Positions 40,201 to 53,841 of a DNA stretch of 64,000 nt are shown here, in pieces. A model generated the notes under the pieces. The model saw only the letters and a program-made list of their open reading frames with translations, was not told where the DNA came from and searched no databases. Origin of the DNA: Diploscapter coronatus (Eukaryota > Nematoda > Chromadorea > Rhabditida > Rhabditidae); contig OZ038422.1 of the NCBI GenBank assembly GCA_964036155.1, forward strand, positions 23,707,201-23,771,200. Reading direction: 5' to 3'. How positions within the stretch are numbered: the first letter of the stretch is position 1; every line of letters begins with the position of its first letter. A program made the translations under genes and the position numbers.

Positions 40201-43200
40201 CGATAAACACTCAAAATTGCGAACCATCTGGGGAAGTTTGGTGCCAAACTGTCAACAATCATCTCGGTATATAAGTGTAATGCATATGGTCTATTTGCTA
40301 AATGCCTAAACAATTCATATTTATTCGCATTCTACTTGGCAAATTCGAATTGTTTTCAAGTATGCGCATATTTATCAAGAATTTAAACTATTTAGAAATC
40401 AAATGAATATCCTTAAATTTAGACTGAAAATATTTCATTCGACCATTCTTTCTCTTCATAAACTCATCAAAGTATTTTTTAATTTAAAGTTTCCTTAAAT
40501 CTTATCAAAATTGTAACAGATCCATTTTCAAACAGATAAAATAACATGTTATAAATAATAAGACCTTGATGTCTGAACTTTTTCTCTTCATATTTGGTAG
40601 TGGTTTTCACTTATTCCTCTATTGACATCTTTGTATGTTTCTTGTTGTTCCTATTATTGCCTATTACTTATTATCCAATCCGACTCTAATAATGCCATAA
40701 TAGTTTATTCCTATTCTCTCTGTACAACTTCCGTTCTTCTTCTTTGTGTCTCTTCACTTTACGCGTTCTATCATTCATGATCGTGCTTATATCCTCTTAC
40801 ACTGCAATCTGACAATTGCCTTTTGCCTGAAGGTAAAACCGATTCCAAATCAAATGCCTTTTCTTTTTTCTCTGCCTTACAAGGGAATGCAGAAAAGAGG
40901 ATATATGGGATAAGAGGTATTCTTTTCTTTTCTTTCTTTATTACTTTCTTTGTTTATTTTTATGCCTTTATTTTTGTTTCGATATTTTTACTCGTTGCAG
41001 ACGTTTTCTTGCAATTACTACGACTTTTTTTGACTGTCTACTTCCAAAAGTCAATTACAATGCTGATCTTTAAAGCATATTTTTGCCATTTCGTAAAATC
41101 TAAGACTTTGAACATTTTCTGGCCATGATATGGAAAAAAAGTTTAAATAAATTCTGCATCTGATAATTTTCAAAATCCTAAATCTCAAGTTGTAACGTTA
41201 GTAGTGAAGTAGGAAGACCTTGTTTATAACGGTTTAGTCATTGAACGCTTTCTTGATTCCACAAATCTATCTGTCAAAATATTCTAAATAGCAGACAAAG
41301 TCTTTTTCGTCATTTCCCTACTTATTATTCATTCTTACATCCGATTTCCTTTCTCTAACTTTCGTTCGATTGGTTTTGATTTTGTTTGTGTAATGAATGA
41401 ATGAATATGCCGTGTATGGGTGGATCTCATACAGATTTGGACATATGTCTGTCATCTTTCTCATTGTAAATTGCAAGAAATTTCAATCACTCTGCGTCTT
41501 TACCTCTTCCATATGTATAAATATAGAAGACGACTCTAGCCATGTTACAACTGTTTACTCGGTGTCTCTAACTTTAGATCTGTATAAGGATAGGCAATCT
41601 GAGAGGAGATGATCGAAAACAGATCAAATTGCTTATTGGCTTACTGCTAGCGATGATCGGTTTTAGCAATGCCCTTTAACACGCATAATATTTTCATGCA
41701 GAATTACACTATTGGACATTCAACATTAGTCACTGTAATTTATTGGATAATCCGACACTATCGCACAAACTTCACGATAATCTGATAATGATATCTAACG
41801 GAACTTTATTCCAAGGTTTAGATATTTTGATTTTCAATTTTTGCTAGATGGATAATTCAGAGATTTTATGTTTTCCTTTATTAGAATCGCATTATATTGA
41901 ACACTTCAAATTATTTACCATTCATGAACTAAAATTTCGTTCGCATTCCGCAAATTCTCTGAATAATTCACCGAGAACGAACTGAAACTTTGAAGCATAG
42001 TTTTAAATTTCAAAAAGGTTCGATTCTCCATTTCTATTGTAACTTACCCCTATTCATTAGTTCGACATTAGGTTTGAATTCCTCTGCGGCCATTTTCTCG
42101 ATTGTTTTCTTGACAGAAAGATTTTCCAAACAGACTTCATTCGATCTGACCGTCTCAAGTTTCGATGTCGGTCTGAATTTCTCCTCGTAATTTTGCAGCT
42201 AATTTCGAGAATTCGGCACTCGACTTTCCCCCGCCGAAAAACAACAATCAAACTCAACTTCGTCCCTGTTGTTTTGAGCTTTTCTCCATTAGTTGTTAAT
42301 CAGTACCTTAAGTGATAGTGGCACGATCATTCTCACTAATTCAGTAATCTTGTCGTAGCCTTGAATCGTAAAAATCAGTAAATCATGAATGAGACTAAAA
42401 TGAGCAAGACGTCGTTTTTCAAGATTTTGCAACAAAAAAAATCAGTATTTTCACCTTAATTTATTCTTATTTAGACGCTTATTAAAAAAAGTGAATGCTT
42501 TTAGTTTGATTGGTGATTTTTTACAAATCTATTTCAAATTTGAAACTCAAATTTCGTCATATCCTGTTTGGCAAATATCACTCGGCAAAAAGTTCCGAAA
42601 AATTTGACAATCAGAAATATAGTAGCACCGAAACATAAGGAAAGTTTAAAATACGTAAACGTCAGTTTTTCCTCCATTTTCCAATTTCATCAATGACTCC
42701 GATATCATTACTTTCCAGACCTATTGCCCATTTCGCCGTTCTTGATCAATTCCTCGGAATGACCTCTGCCTTTTTCATTTCTCTTGTTTCGTCATCAGAT
42801 TGATTTATTGGGTGTATTTCCGCAAATACAGAAGATTGCGTACTTTTTTCTTCGTTTTCATTCCATTTGTTGTCTAAATTTCAATTTCGAAACGCCAATG
42901 CATGTTTTTGCACAGTGCGCCCGAGTTCTTTGGCCGTTCGGAAAAACGACTCCGAAATTTTCACTATCCTAGTAAAAATAGAAGGGTTTGATCTTGCTAG
43001 GTTAGAAATTTTTCCTCAGCTTTTTTGGACTGTTAGAATGTCTTCGGAATTATCTGTATTTTTTCGCGATTTTACGTCGATTCAAATGCAGAATGGTGAA
43101 TTTGGCCTTGTTCCGGAAACCACTTGGTGAATTGTACTTTTTCAGTTAGTAAGATACTTGGTACAGCGGTACGAATTCACGCATTCCTGCTCGCTCCTTT

Positions 43201-44392
43201 TTCTTTTCTCCTTTGTTACCTAATCCTGTTTGGTGCCTTTCAAATCACCTCTAAAAGACATTTCAACGATTTGATTGATCCTTTTAAATCTCAGAGGTAT
43301 ACGCCTCTTTTCTAGCCACTCAATTTTCGCAAATTTAAAATCCAGTTCCTTGATAACTTGACTAACTGAGATGATAGTAATTTAAAAAAAAAAAAACTAT
43401 TCATCAGTACGAATGCTAAAATTTTATGAAGCCTATCTAAATTCTAATACACTTGTCTATCAGATGGTGCTGATCTTCGTGATAATATCTGTGACATCGT
43501 GTTATCATCCAAAGAATTTTGTATTGCGTTCTGCTCCTAATATGAAAAAAAAACATCTTTTCGCCTGAAAGCATTATTATTCTAACTCCCAGAATAGCAT
43601 ACTTATCTAAGGTCAAAGAATATAATGTGTTTAGCAATTATCAATAATAACTTGGCATGCTTGAGGTCATTTCATGTCGAATTTCGATTTGATTTCCATT
43701 TCTTAGCGAGTTTCTTCCCTTACCTTTCCATATTACATTTTTATTTTTTCTCGCATTCTCCCCCTTAAATTGTCTCGTTTTTTTCTCTAATTTTTCTCGT
43801 TTCTCTTTTCTCTCCAAACCTCTTCTCTTTCGGCGTGTATTTTCGACCCGTTTTGCTGCCCTTGCCATCCCTTACAATATTCTCACGATTCTGATTCTTC
43901 CAGTTCAGATAGATCCATATCTAATGGCAAACTTATTAAACCTGTGATTTATCTGAAATTTTTGATAATTTCAAAATTTGATTAGACTATCGTGCTCATA
44001 AATAATCTGCATAATCGATAATTCTTTTGTTGGTTTGATTGTTGATAAATTGATAATCGCGTTAGGTCACACCTTCTCTCTCTCATTATTATTATTCCTC
44101 TGCAAATTTTGCTTTTTCCTACTCGCATAAAATATCGTAGTTTATTACAATGGCCTGGTGGTTCTAAAACGACATTTTCAGAGCAAATCAAGCCGATTTT
44201 GAATCGGTAAAGCGAAATGCGTTCGATGATTTTTCGACGCCGTGACGTAGTTTGAGGAATTCTGAAGTTGACGTCATCTGAAAGAATCCGAATCACAGTA
44301 ACTTCGTCTAAGAGATTCTGAATTTGTCGTGACTTTATCTGAATCTCTCGGAACGTCATCTACGTCGATTCAAAGCAGGCGTCTCTCATGTC
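37241..44392. other. 7 kb gene desert upstream of DUOXA
   Basis: No exon chain, tRNA or transposase is recognisable in either strand. A purine-rich AGAGA-type low-complexity patch lies around 38570-38900. Many short open frames are typical of random AT-rich DNA. It may hold distal regulatory sequence or the 5' part of the downstream gene. Confidence 0.5.
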
Positions 44393-47300
44393 ATGCTCGG
44401 ATGGTTTTCGGCGTTTCGTGAGCATGGAGCACCTACCTTTTATGGCGACAACCGCACGCCTGTGATAGTCGGTTAGTAGGAGGAATTTTTGAATGCATTC
44501 AACCCGACAACTGGGAGTTAAATTTTATAAACTATATTCGAATGCTCGAAAATTTTGAAACGCATTTTTAATGAAATGCAAAAGCTACCATTAAGCCATA
44601 TGGGATGGAATTAGCTAACGATTGAAAAACTAGATTACTTTCATTGTATTTGGCTGACTGATACGTTACAACTCATGAGAACTACCATATCTAATGGCGA
44701 TTTGGAGAATTTGATGAAGTTATTTCAGACACACAAATCGTCTTCCTATTCGCATTATTCGCCGTACCTTCGTTGGCATTTCTTCTCATACTACCGGGCG
44801 TCAGAAGACATAAAACATCATCCTTTATCACGTTTTTATTGCATATGTTTACCGGAGCTACAGTTCTAGGTGGGCCTCAAAAATTTTCAGATGAAAGTAA
44901 CATTTTGACTCTTCATTAAATCATTTATTCACGATTTTCCGAAAATATCCAAGTTTCCAAGTCGATTTTCGCGGAAAAGATGTGTATTGGTTGAAAATTT
45001 TTGAGAAGTAAGACGAAATTCGGGGAAAAATTAACCTGCACAATTATCTGATGAGTTGTTCTTGGGTAAGGTACATAGAAAAACTCTCAATAATGTTGAT
45101 ATGATAACTGAAAGACCGGAAGATAAAAGAATGGTCTGATTTTTACGTGTTTCACCGATTTCAATTATTTGAATGGTTTCGAGGGTACCAGGAATGTGGA
45201 ACTGCATAAAGGAGTTTTCTTGATCAAAGAGAAAATAATGGGAAAATTCCGTAATTTGGGATGTGCCGATTTATGCGCAATACGCTAAGACAATTTATAT
45301 TGGCCCTTCAGAACTGTCGCAACTTGATAAATTTGATCGGTACACAAAAGTCGATGACGAAATAGAAAAATAAATTGCAGTATAAAAATTATCATAATTT
45401 TAGACAGAACGTGAGAATCCCTTTCTACTCCATTTTACATACCTGAAATTTCAACAAATAAGAGAAAAAGTCTTCCTAATCAGTGATAAATTTACAGTAT
45501 CCCTCTATCACCCATGTTGGCACCGTGCAGAAGCCCGCATTCTAACGTTCTATCGGGCGTTTTCTGATGAGAAGATCGAGGCAAAAATCATGATCCGCGT
45601 GGGACTGCAGTACCTCAACATTTCACTTAAAGGCAAGAATGTTTTTTTTTAGAAAGTATCTAATTTATTACCGCGTTCAAGGGCAATTTTATTGCATGAA
45701 GTTGACTTTCAAGGCACTGAATGAAAATGAATATTCGACACGTGTTTCCAACTTATTAATTCATTATAATTACAAAAATAGGTCTCTAGCGATATAAAGG
45801 AAAAGCTGCTCGTAATATTTTCGATTGTTTTTATCCTTTCTACGAAAACGGTTTGCATTTTTTCACATTTTCTGGAAAGACCGATACATTTCATAATTCT
45901 GCATGTTTGAGTGTAAGTTCGACAAAATCATGTAGAACCTCGAATTTTCACGCACCAAAACTCAGACAAGACTGTGGTGTGATTTTGGAACTCTATTGTA
46001 AGTTCTAGTGTTCCTCGTTTTTGCAAAAAATAATGGCAGATTTTTGGGCATTTGAGTCAAGTGCGTCTCCTCGTAAATTTGTCGATTATTCACCAAATTT
46101 GTGTTCGTAAAAACCGCAAGTACGATAATTCGAAATAGCGCAACATACAAGAGAAATCTGCCATTGTGACTCCAATTCAAATGTCACTTGAAAAATGTCT
46201 GCGATTATCAAACGTTCATTTTTCCGGCATAGAGGAAGCATTTTCCCCGCTAAAATTGACCTTGTATACCGAAAAATTTAGGAGCAAAAATGTAAAATCG
46301 CAATTTTCTAGGGAAAAAATAGTCTTTGATGAGTCAAAATGCCGCCGAAATTGAAATTTTATTGTCGGAATTTCATGCACGCATTAAAATGATGCAATTC
46401 GATCGAAAGACTGGTTTGAGTTATTCGAAGGGAGGGAGAAGAAGCTTACCGATATTTTACGGGTCAATAAAATTGAGAAACAGAATCAGAAGAGTCAAGA
46501 AGCGGTTTTTAATACGTTTGAAATATTTAATTGCAAAAATGATCGATTTCTATCAAAAATTTCACAAATAATGCTTAATCAAGAATCCTTATGACACGTA
46601 ACTAAAAATATTATCTCGAATTTATTTATCATGGTAGGGAAAAGAATTTTCAGTGATAACCAGAGTTGCGCGAAGTCCAAAATTAAAAAAAAAAATTCGA
46701 AGTCAAAGTTGAAGTTTCGCGCAACTCTTCTGGTAACATCATTTAGATTTTTACTGTGAGGTGGAAAAATCAATTTGAATTTTCTCGGGAAGTAAAATAT
46801 CTTTCAAGGTCTTGCACTTTTCTAGCACACTCCGAAATTCAAAGCACATTGAACAAAACTTTCTTCTAACCTATCTTATCAAACTACCTCATCAAACGGA
46901 AAATGTTCTCGGAACAGCCATATTTTGACACATTTGTATGTTATCGAGTTTTCATCATTCCAAAGTTTTCTTTGCCCTAGCCTTGCTCCGTAAACTTTGT
47001 CGACAAACGGTCGTATTTACCGATTCTTCTCGAAGCTTGAACCGGTTTATTGAAAGGTTGATTTTGGTCTTTCTGCGCACTTTCTCATGGTCTGTTCGAA
47101 TTTTTGCCGGGAAATCGACGACACGAGTAAAAATAGTACGAGATTTTAGGAGGCGGAAAATTCTATCAGATGCCATTGAAAATAACTGTCAGAGATGTTT
47201 ATCTGCCTTATCTTTTCATCTTTTCCAATTCATTTTCTTGGTTTTCCTATTTTCTGTCTTTTTCTTTGATTTTCCTGATTTTCATCATGGCACTCTTCAT

Positions 47301-49330
47301 TTCGTTCAATTCTTAAAAAAAAAATTAGTGAAAATGGAAGAATTTCATATGGGCCAGGAAATATTTGATAGCGACATGTTCATGACAATACAAAGAAGCA
47401 AGGTTATGATCGAATTACTAAATTCGGGTCAGAAGCAATTTATCAATGGCAAATTGATAGTGGAATTTGGTATTGATAGTAATTAGATTGGACGTATGCG
47501 CACGTGCAGTCGTTTGCTATGCATGCTATGACAAAATATTATGCAAACGTGATAATTATACTGAAAACTGAAGGACAAATTATATATGGCTGAAAGGCTT
47601 ATTAAATCTAAATAATTGATCAAGTTCCTGGATTAGTTCGTGGCTAAACTAAAATCTAGTCAAAGCCCAGACCAGATATACCCTGTGGACATCCTAAAAT
47701 TATCCGCTAAGATCTTATTGGGGGATCGCCTTGTGGATGAATTTCATAGAAAGTATTTTATGGATAATCTCTTGCATAATGTTTCATTCTCGCTGAAGTT
47801 TTCTTTTGTTTAGCAAAACTACATTTTGTTTGATCTTCAATATAAGTTTTAACAACGTGTGAAATTTTAAATTAGGCCCATTTTAGGCATCGACTCTACG
47901 AACAATGAAGATGACACAGCGAAACTAGCGTATAACGAGCGATTTTCGTTCTCCGAAGGTGTGAAAAGAAAACTCAACTTGTCGTGTAAACGTAAAAATA
48001 GCTCCGCACTCACTACAATAATTGAGGGAAAAATCGTAAATCAAATTCATCAAACTTGAATTTTGAGTTCAATTTTGAACATAGGAAAGAAGTCCATCTA
48101 ATCTAAAATAAAAATAGAAAAATAAGCAAAATATCATTGAAAGATAAAATATCAAAAGTATACAAAATGATCATTCACAATTTTAGTCCATCTCATGGAG
48201 ATGGAACTCAACCGAGCCCTCAAGCGCGGACTACCTTTCCCGATTTTGAAGGTAATAAACTAGTCATGAAGAAGAATAACCTGAGAATTTAGGTAATCGA
48301 ATACCTATCGTACGACGGTTTCGTGTGGGGGCGGCAATATCGGTTAGCCGGATATTACACGGCTTCCATGCTTAAGTAAGCATCTAATCAGAATTCTTTG
48401 ATACAACGACAAACCCTCGCATATTATATTCCAAAATTATACGTTTATTATCGCTTATTCTGAAACATACCATTTCTTAGTCAAATTCTCAGAGCATCCA
48501 TCTTCTCATGGTGTATTTCGATGATCTGCCTCGCTTTTCTACCGCACATGGTTTCGCGATGCGTTTTCGCCACGGGTTTTCTGATAGGAATTGGTAAAAG
48601 CCCAATTCTTTCCTCAAAATATATTGATTTAGGGGATTTGATATTCTACTCTTCACTACCCTCGATGACCATTCGATTCCCAACCAGGAATTCAATGGCC
48701 ACGCTTCCACTACATTTTACACCGTCAATTTGTTTCCATGCTACAGTACTGGCTGGTAAGTTAGAAATGAAAAGCTAATATTTACATCAAATCCTATTAG
48801 GAAAGCTTCAACACTTTTAGCGCAGCAAGATTTATTCATACAACAAACAATCCGAATATTGTCAATGGCCGATTACTTGAGACGAAATAAATAACACGGA
48901 CTTTTGATGCGCCGTAATTAGCGCGTAGTTTGCAGCAGACTATACGCTATTGCATCATATTCAAGGAATGAGTTTGATGACTATTTGTAAATACGCAACG
49001 CACATTTTGCATATTCGAATCTATGCATAAATTATTTCGCCTCAAGTCATTGATCACTGGCAGTAAAACTTCTTCAAGATGTTTAGCTTTGAAATACCAA
49101 CAAGTTTAGCAATCCTCTGCATAATATTCGGAGGCATGCTTTGGTTGGCCGAAGCCAAGTGTTTCTATGCATTGGAAACGCTGTTTTCTGCTCGAAGGAA
49201 TAAGTCAGGATCGGTTTTGGATCGACAGAAAGCCAGTAGCGTTGATTTCGCAGAACAAAACTCTATCGATTCGTACGAAACGAGATTCACGCTTTCGACC
49301 TCGAGCAGAACATCGAGTACGAATAGCTAG
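44393..49330 (+). CDS. DUOXA: Dual oxidase maturation factor
   Basis: Nine exons, 335 aa: 44393-44471, 44729-44869, 45498-45632, 47887-47958, 48187-48251, 48293-48375, 48481-48593, 48688-48755, 49079-49330. DUOXA is a five-pass ER/plasma membrane partner needed for folding and surface delivery of dual oxidase, which makes H2O2 for cuticle cross-linking in nematodes. The N-terminus has GAPTFYGDNRTPV, followed by a membrane span (VFLFALFAVPSLAFLLILPG), CWHRAEARILTFYRAFSDEK and GLQYLNISLKG. Next come LAYNERFSF, ALKRGLPFPIL and QYRLAGYYTASML, then further spans. All follow the family order. The cytosolic tail is Ser-rich. Exon 3 ends AAAG/GCAAGA, a GC donor. The exon 9 start uses a CTTCAAG acceptor, because the stronger CAG upstream leads to a stop. 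The ATG follows an AAAGCAG acceptor by 11 bases. No dual oxidase gene is in the window. Confidence 0.9.
46665..46732. repeat. Short hairpin-forming inverted repeat in DUOXA intron 3
   Basis: CCAGAGTTGCGCGAA is mirrored about 40 bases on by TTTCGCGCAACTCTTCTGG, with an A-rich centre. It could be a small MITE remnant or a hairpin. The surrounding intron (45633-47886) is 2.25 kb and otherwise featureless apart from a chance-looking long frame. Confidence 0.5.
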
Positions 49331-50056
49331 GAGGATTTTTTCATTTTTGATTTTGCGAGTGAATTAAGAATCAGAAATTACTTTTGTAGGCTCGAAAATA
49401 TGGTTATTCCAATTTCTGATGCTCAATTTACAGTGAGTCATGCGGTATTGCATAATTTCATTCCATAGATTTTTTTTTTTCATTCTAGATCTTATTCCAT
49501 TCACATTTTTCTAGATTTTTTTTTCAGTCAGTTGATCTAGTCGTTATAATATTTTTATTCAATTCTTAATTCTCCTCTAAAACTACAAAAAAAATCTCAT
49601 GAAGTTCGTTCGTTACTGCCTTTTCTCTAATATCTACAATCTTTGGTAAATTTCGCTACGAGTCTCTCAAAGATACGGGATATTTTATAATTGTTCGTAC
49701 TTTACTTAATTTTTGCGCTAATAAAATTTTCCTTGAATGAAAATCGAACGATTGAACAAATTTATAACGAATACTTTCATCCTAAAATTGAAAAAACAAC
49801 ATATTTGTAAGAAAAGTATCCACTTCAATTATTGGAGAACAAGTACTCTAATCGCTATTTTCCAATAAATTCACTTTTCGTATATCATGCGAGTATACCA
49901 CCCATTAAATTGGTGCATATCGCGAGTTGCCATGGCAACCGCTGGCTGAAATAGATCTATTCCAATAAGCCCCCGCAAGTTTACGATTTTTATTATTCTT
50001 CACAGATCTATAATAATAATTCAATGATATCCTAATCAATTGTTTGCTATTATATC
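49331..50056. other. Intergenic region
   Basis: 726 bases between DUOXA and the small membrane protein on the same strand. AT-rich; no exon recognised. Confidence 0.5.
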
Positions 50057-51267
50057 ATGTATGAAGATTTTTACGATTGGCTACCGTATTTAACATTTTT
50101 GGTTATTTTTCTCTACACTGTTATTGTATTCATCATTTTCTGCATTATTTCAAAACGATGTGTGAGTCCTGTATTTTCTTTAGAAATATTTATGGAAAGC
50201 GAAACTTCAATTTTAACCTTGTAGCAAAGCGAATGGTAGTGAGGGAACAGTCCGAGCCAACGCCGCGTGCAATTAGCAGTTTAGGGGAGAATAGGAGCAG
50301 TTAATTTTGCAGTGTTATTAGAGCTTCAAACTTGGGTGGCTAAACCTTTACAATAAATGTGCAAAATAAGAAAATTTAAAAACTAATAGGCTCAGTGACC
50401 TCTGGCGGTAATTTTTCTGTAATGCCAAGATCATGAGAAAAGAGATTGACAGGCGAAATAGTAAAGAAAGGTGAGAAATCGGTCTGTTTCACCCTTCGGA
50501 AGAAAGAAATAAGTTGACTTGTTCACCTATAAACTACATATCTAAAAAGGTTGAGTTATCGACAAGTCTGAAGTTGAAATTTAGCACTTTATTAAAGTTG
50601 AAGTTGAAATTATTGCCCGGTTTATGAATTGATTATTTTAGCCCGAATCCCTAAAGCAACCAGAATCACCGAATATTCTGCCATCTTCTCTAAGCCGAAT
50701 GTTGGATTGCTCGTTTCTGATCAAATGTATGCCGTGCAGTCAGTGCAGTCCTCGATCGTGGATGAAAGCTTGTTGTCCAAATAAGGTTAGTTTAAATTAT
50801 TTTTATTTGTAAATTTGTACTTTATTTACATTTTTCAACATTCTTAAACCAGAATCATTATTTTCGCAATATTTGTGAAATATCGCGTAATGTTTCATTC
50901 TTGATTCACTATCATGGGAAAACGGACGTTTGAGCGTGTGAGAGTTAATGAAACATAAAATGTGGGTGCTCGTGAAAACTTAGCTTTGACGTGAAAAAAT
51001 ATTTTAAAAAAACTTAATATATGAGATGGGAAATTTATGCACCTGAAGTTACTTGGAAATTTTCACAACTCAAAGAAATAATTTGTAAAAAAAAAGCTAA
51101 AGAATCTCATAATTCATGCTGCTTTTTCAACTACAACAACTCCAAAGAATTCCTTTAAAATAAATGTTCAGTCCGAATCGTGGCGCAAATTGTTCACCTG
51201 TGAATGTCTACGACCGGCTCTGCAAGGACAACCCCAAGCACTCGACTTCGTCTGCTGTGCCGTCTGA
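50057..51267 (+). CDS. Small single-pass membrane protein with cysteine-rich tail, unknown
   Basis: Three exons in phase 0, 114 aa: 50057-50161, 50642-50785, 51172-51267. The start encodes a short acidic/aromatic lead (MYEDFYDWLPY), then a single hydrophobic span (LTFLVIFLYTVIVFIIFCII) and SKR, consistent with the tail being cytosolic. The remaining ~80 residues hold about a dozen cysteines in pairs and CxxC-like groups (CMPCSQC, KACCP, CEC, VCCAV). These could be palmitoylated or bind metal. An alternative middle segment (about 50230-50304) joined through a different donor would give a ~60-aa protein without cysteines. I do not recognise a family. It lies downstream of DUOXA in the same orientation; whether they are linked functionally is unknown. 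Confidence 0.55.
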
Positions 51268-51730
51268 TAAATCACTTATTTTCGATAAAATGGTGCATTT
51301 ATGAAAATCAAAATAAATCAATTCGAATTGAGTCTGGAACGTTCATTCAAATAGGACTGATTGAAAAAATCTTGAATTCGACATTAACGCTAAAGTCGTA
51401 GCCAAGATCTATCTCAGTCAATTCAAAAACAATAAATATAGACTTTCAAGAATAGACGCCCTTCTCTAAACGAATCACTTATGGTTACGTTTAACTTAAA
51501 GAATTGAAATCATCACTACAAAACAATTAAAAACACCAACACTATAGAAAAAATGGACTTTTCTTCAATTAGAATAATTTATTCTGAAAATTGTAACACA
51601 CAGTAGGAATGTGAAGAGTTTTCAAATATTGCATGAATGGAGATGAACAGATAAGTTTCCTACGAAATAATTTGAACGGGATTAAACGGTGACATATTTT
51701 AATAGAGATTCATGCAACGCCATGAGCTGA
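51268..51730. other. Intergenic region
   Basis: Convergent 3' ends; an AATAAA at about 51431 follows the small membrane protein gene. Nothing else seen. Confidence 0.5.
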
Positions 51731-53841
51731 TTACTCGGGGAGCTTGACGTTGAGCAGGGACTCGTCGAGTCGAAGCCGTTTGACCTCGCGCTGGTTGCTC
51801 TCCTCCATTTCATCGATCGCCAGCTCCATTCTGAGTATTTATTTAAATATTTCATAATTTATTAAGATATTTCGCTTAAAAGCTGAAATATTCTCACTCC
51901 ATTCTCAAGGTTGTCAAATTTTCTCCAAACATCTTGAAATGTATTTCATAAAAGTAGGAATATTCAGATCCATTCGGGAAAGTTCACTCTTTCCGACATT
52001 TCTCATCAAGCATTTTTTTAAAATTAATTAATCAATTGCCATTTCTCGAGTTTTAATTTATCCGCAATTCATTTATTTTAAAGTTAATTGCTTTAATTAT
52101 CGACGATAATTTCTAAATATCTCAAGCGCTAAAACGAGTGTTGTTAAGAATGGAAATTTTCATGAAAAATGCTAATTATCACTCAATAATTAACTTAATT
52201 ATCCCCTAATTATCCTTGATAATTATCACAACTAACTGACTTGTAATTGTTGGTGATCATGGCGACCCAGTCGGCCTCGAGTTGTCGCATTTGTGCGCCT
52301 GCTTCCATTTGGGCCATCTTGCGACGCGAGTGGACATTCATCACCTTAATTAGTATAATTATCTTAGGTTAATTACCCTAATCATGTTAGTTGATCATCC
52401 CCAATAATCTTTTATTACTCTTTTACCTGTTCTTTAGCGCGTCTGAGTTCCTTCTCTGCCTCAATGAGTGTCTGCTCCATTTGCTTGTTTCGTTGCAGAT
52501 ACATCTCGGGTCCGAACTCGTCTAGCATTTCCAGGTTGATTTCGCGCAGCACCAGGTGCTCGTTTTGCGCCTTTGCGTTTCGGATCGCCTGAAAGTTTTG
52601 TTTTCAAATCATCGCTTTTTCGTTCCTAATAATCAAGGAAATCGCGTGATTAGTAATCACTATTTTCTAGCTGGCATAACTGGATTTGAATATTGTCTCT
52701 GAATCTAGGTTGTTTTCCATGTATCGGATATTTCTGAACATCATCAGTAACGCAAATTATCTAAGTTTCCGAAGAAATGAAGATGCTCATATATTCTAGT
52801 TTTCCTCTTTTTCTTCGTTGCTTACAGGCGAATTTTTCTATCGTAACCCTCAAATACAGTAATCTTTATTCGTTCTTTACCTTCCTCCACTGAGCTTTGT
52901 CGGCAGCTTTGCTGGTGCCTGCCGGCGAGGGCAGTTCGCATCGAGACATGTCCAGTTTCGGCATCTCCTGCTTCTTGCTGATTCGGGCGAACTCTTTCTG
53001 AAAATCCGGTTTTCTAAAAAAATTGCGTTTAAAAGAAATGCAATTTTTTGTTTGTTTTTCACTAAACTTATCTTGAAAAAGTGAAAGCACGTTTCAACAA
53101 TTTCTTGGAAGAGCAATGAGAGCTCAGGAATTTAATTGCCAAGCGAAAACTTTTCAACGAATTTGAGAATTTCTATGTTCTAAAGAAGTTGTAGCTCCGA
53201 AATACAAACTCGACTACCTGTATGCACGGCGTGAGGAAGACGTCGTAGTCGGGCACTTGCAAGTGGCGCAGGTAGTTCTTGGTTGGGCGGAACACCTAAA
53301 AAGACAAAATCAACATGAATCTCAATTTTGTTCAGGAGAAAACTAAACTCTTCGGAGCTTTTTCCTTCAGAATAGCGATTTTCACTAATTTTTTTTTTAC
53401 AATATGCTTACTTTGCACTCGTTCTCGATGAGTCTCAGAGCCAACTGCCTGTCAGACTCGTTGTATTCCGTGTCGAGGTACGGCAGGGCGTCCACAAGGA
53501 CCTGTAAAAGTCAAGAATCTATTGATTTTCTTGTACCGAGTCAGAAAGTTCTATAGAAAATATGGAAAATCCGAAGACTAGTTTTTTTAGTTACATCATG
53601 ATTCAACTAAATTTTGACGAATCCAGGATGATTTAGACAGCTCTACTCGAGTCGTGATTTTCAAAATACCAGAATTTGGGAAAACCAGACTTCTCCAAAT
53701 TCAACAATATTTGGACCCACAGTTCTTGGCGATTTATAAATTAAAAAATCGAATTTTGTGGGTTTTGCCCGGTTTTACCTGTTCATCGTTGATCGAAGAA
53801 ACGCCCGCAGGTCCGCCGATGGCCAACACCGGTTTGTTCAT
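51731..53841 (-). CDS. BCAS2: Pre-mRNA-splicing factor SPF27
   Basis: Seven exons, 236 aa: 53841-53779, 53501-53415, 53295-53218, 52997-52881, 52588-52427, 52344-52241, 51830-51731. SPF27/BCAS2 is a core subunit of the PRP19/NTC complex that activates the spliceosome in the nucleus. The N-terminal signature VDALPYLDTEYNESDRQLA, then CKVFRPTKNYLRHL and the long C-terminal helical region (LRRAKEQVMNVHSRRKMAQM, MELAIDEMEESN) match the family over its whole length. The usual length is about 225 aa, so it is complete. The ATG lies 2 bases after a TTTCAG acceptor, suggesting trans-splicing. Confidence 0.94.

Noticed and set aside
39458..41128. Hydrophobic frames of 75-101 codons in the desert
   Set aside because: They are Phe/Ser/Leu-rich from T-rich DNA, with no exon structure or known motif.
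42010..42035. GGTTCGATTCTCC resembling a tRNA B box
   Set aside because: No A box, acceptor stem or fold could be found upstream.
46938..47486. A 182-codon open frame inside a DUOXA intron
   Set aside because: It is Phe/Leu/Arg-rich with no recognisable motif, lacks splice context or a plausible 5' signal, and looks like a long chance frame in AT-rich intron. RNA data would decide.
48595..48687. Read-through of DUOXA intron 7 as coding
   Set aside because: The frame stays open but splicing at GTAAAA and CCAACCAG gives the family-like membrane segments, whereas the read-through does not.
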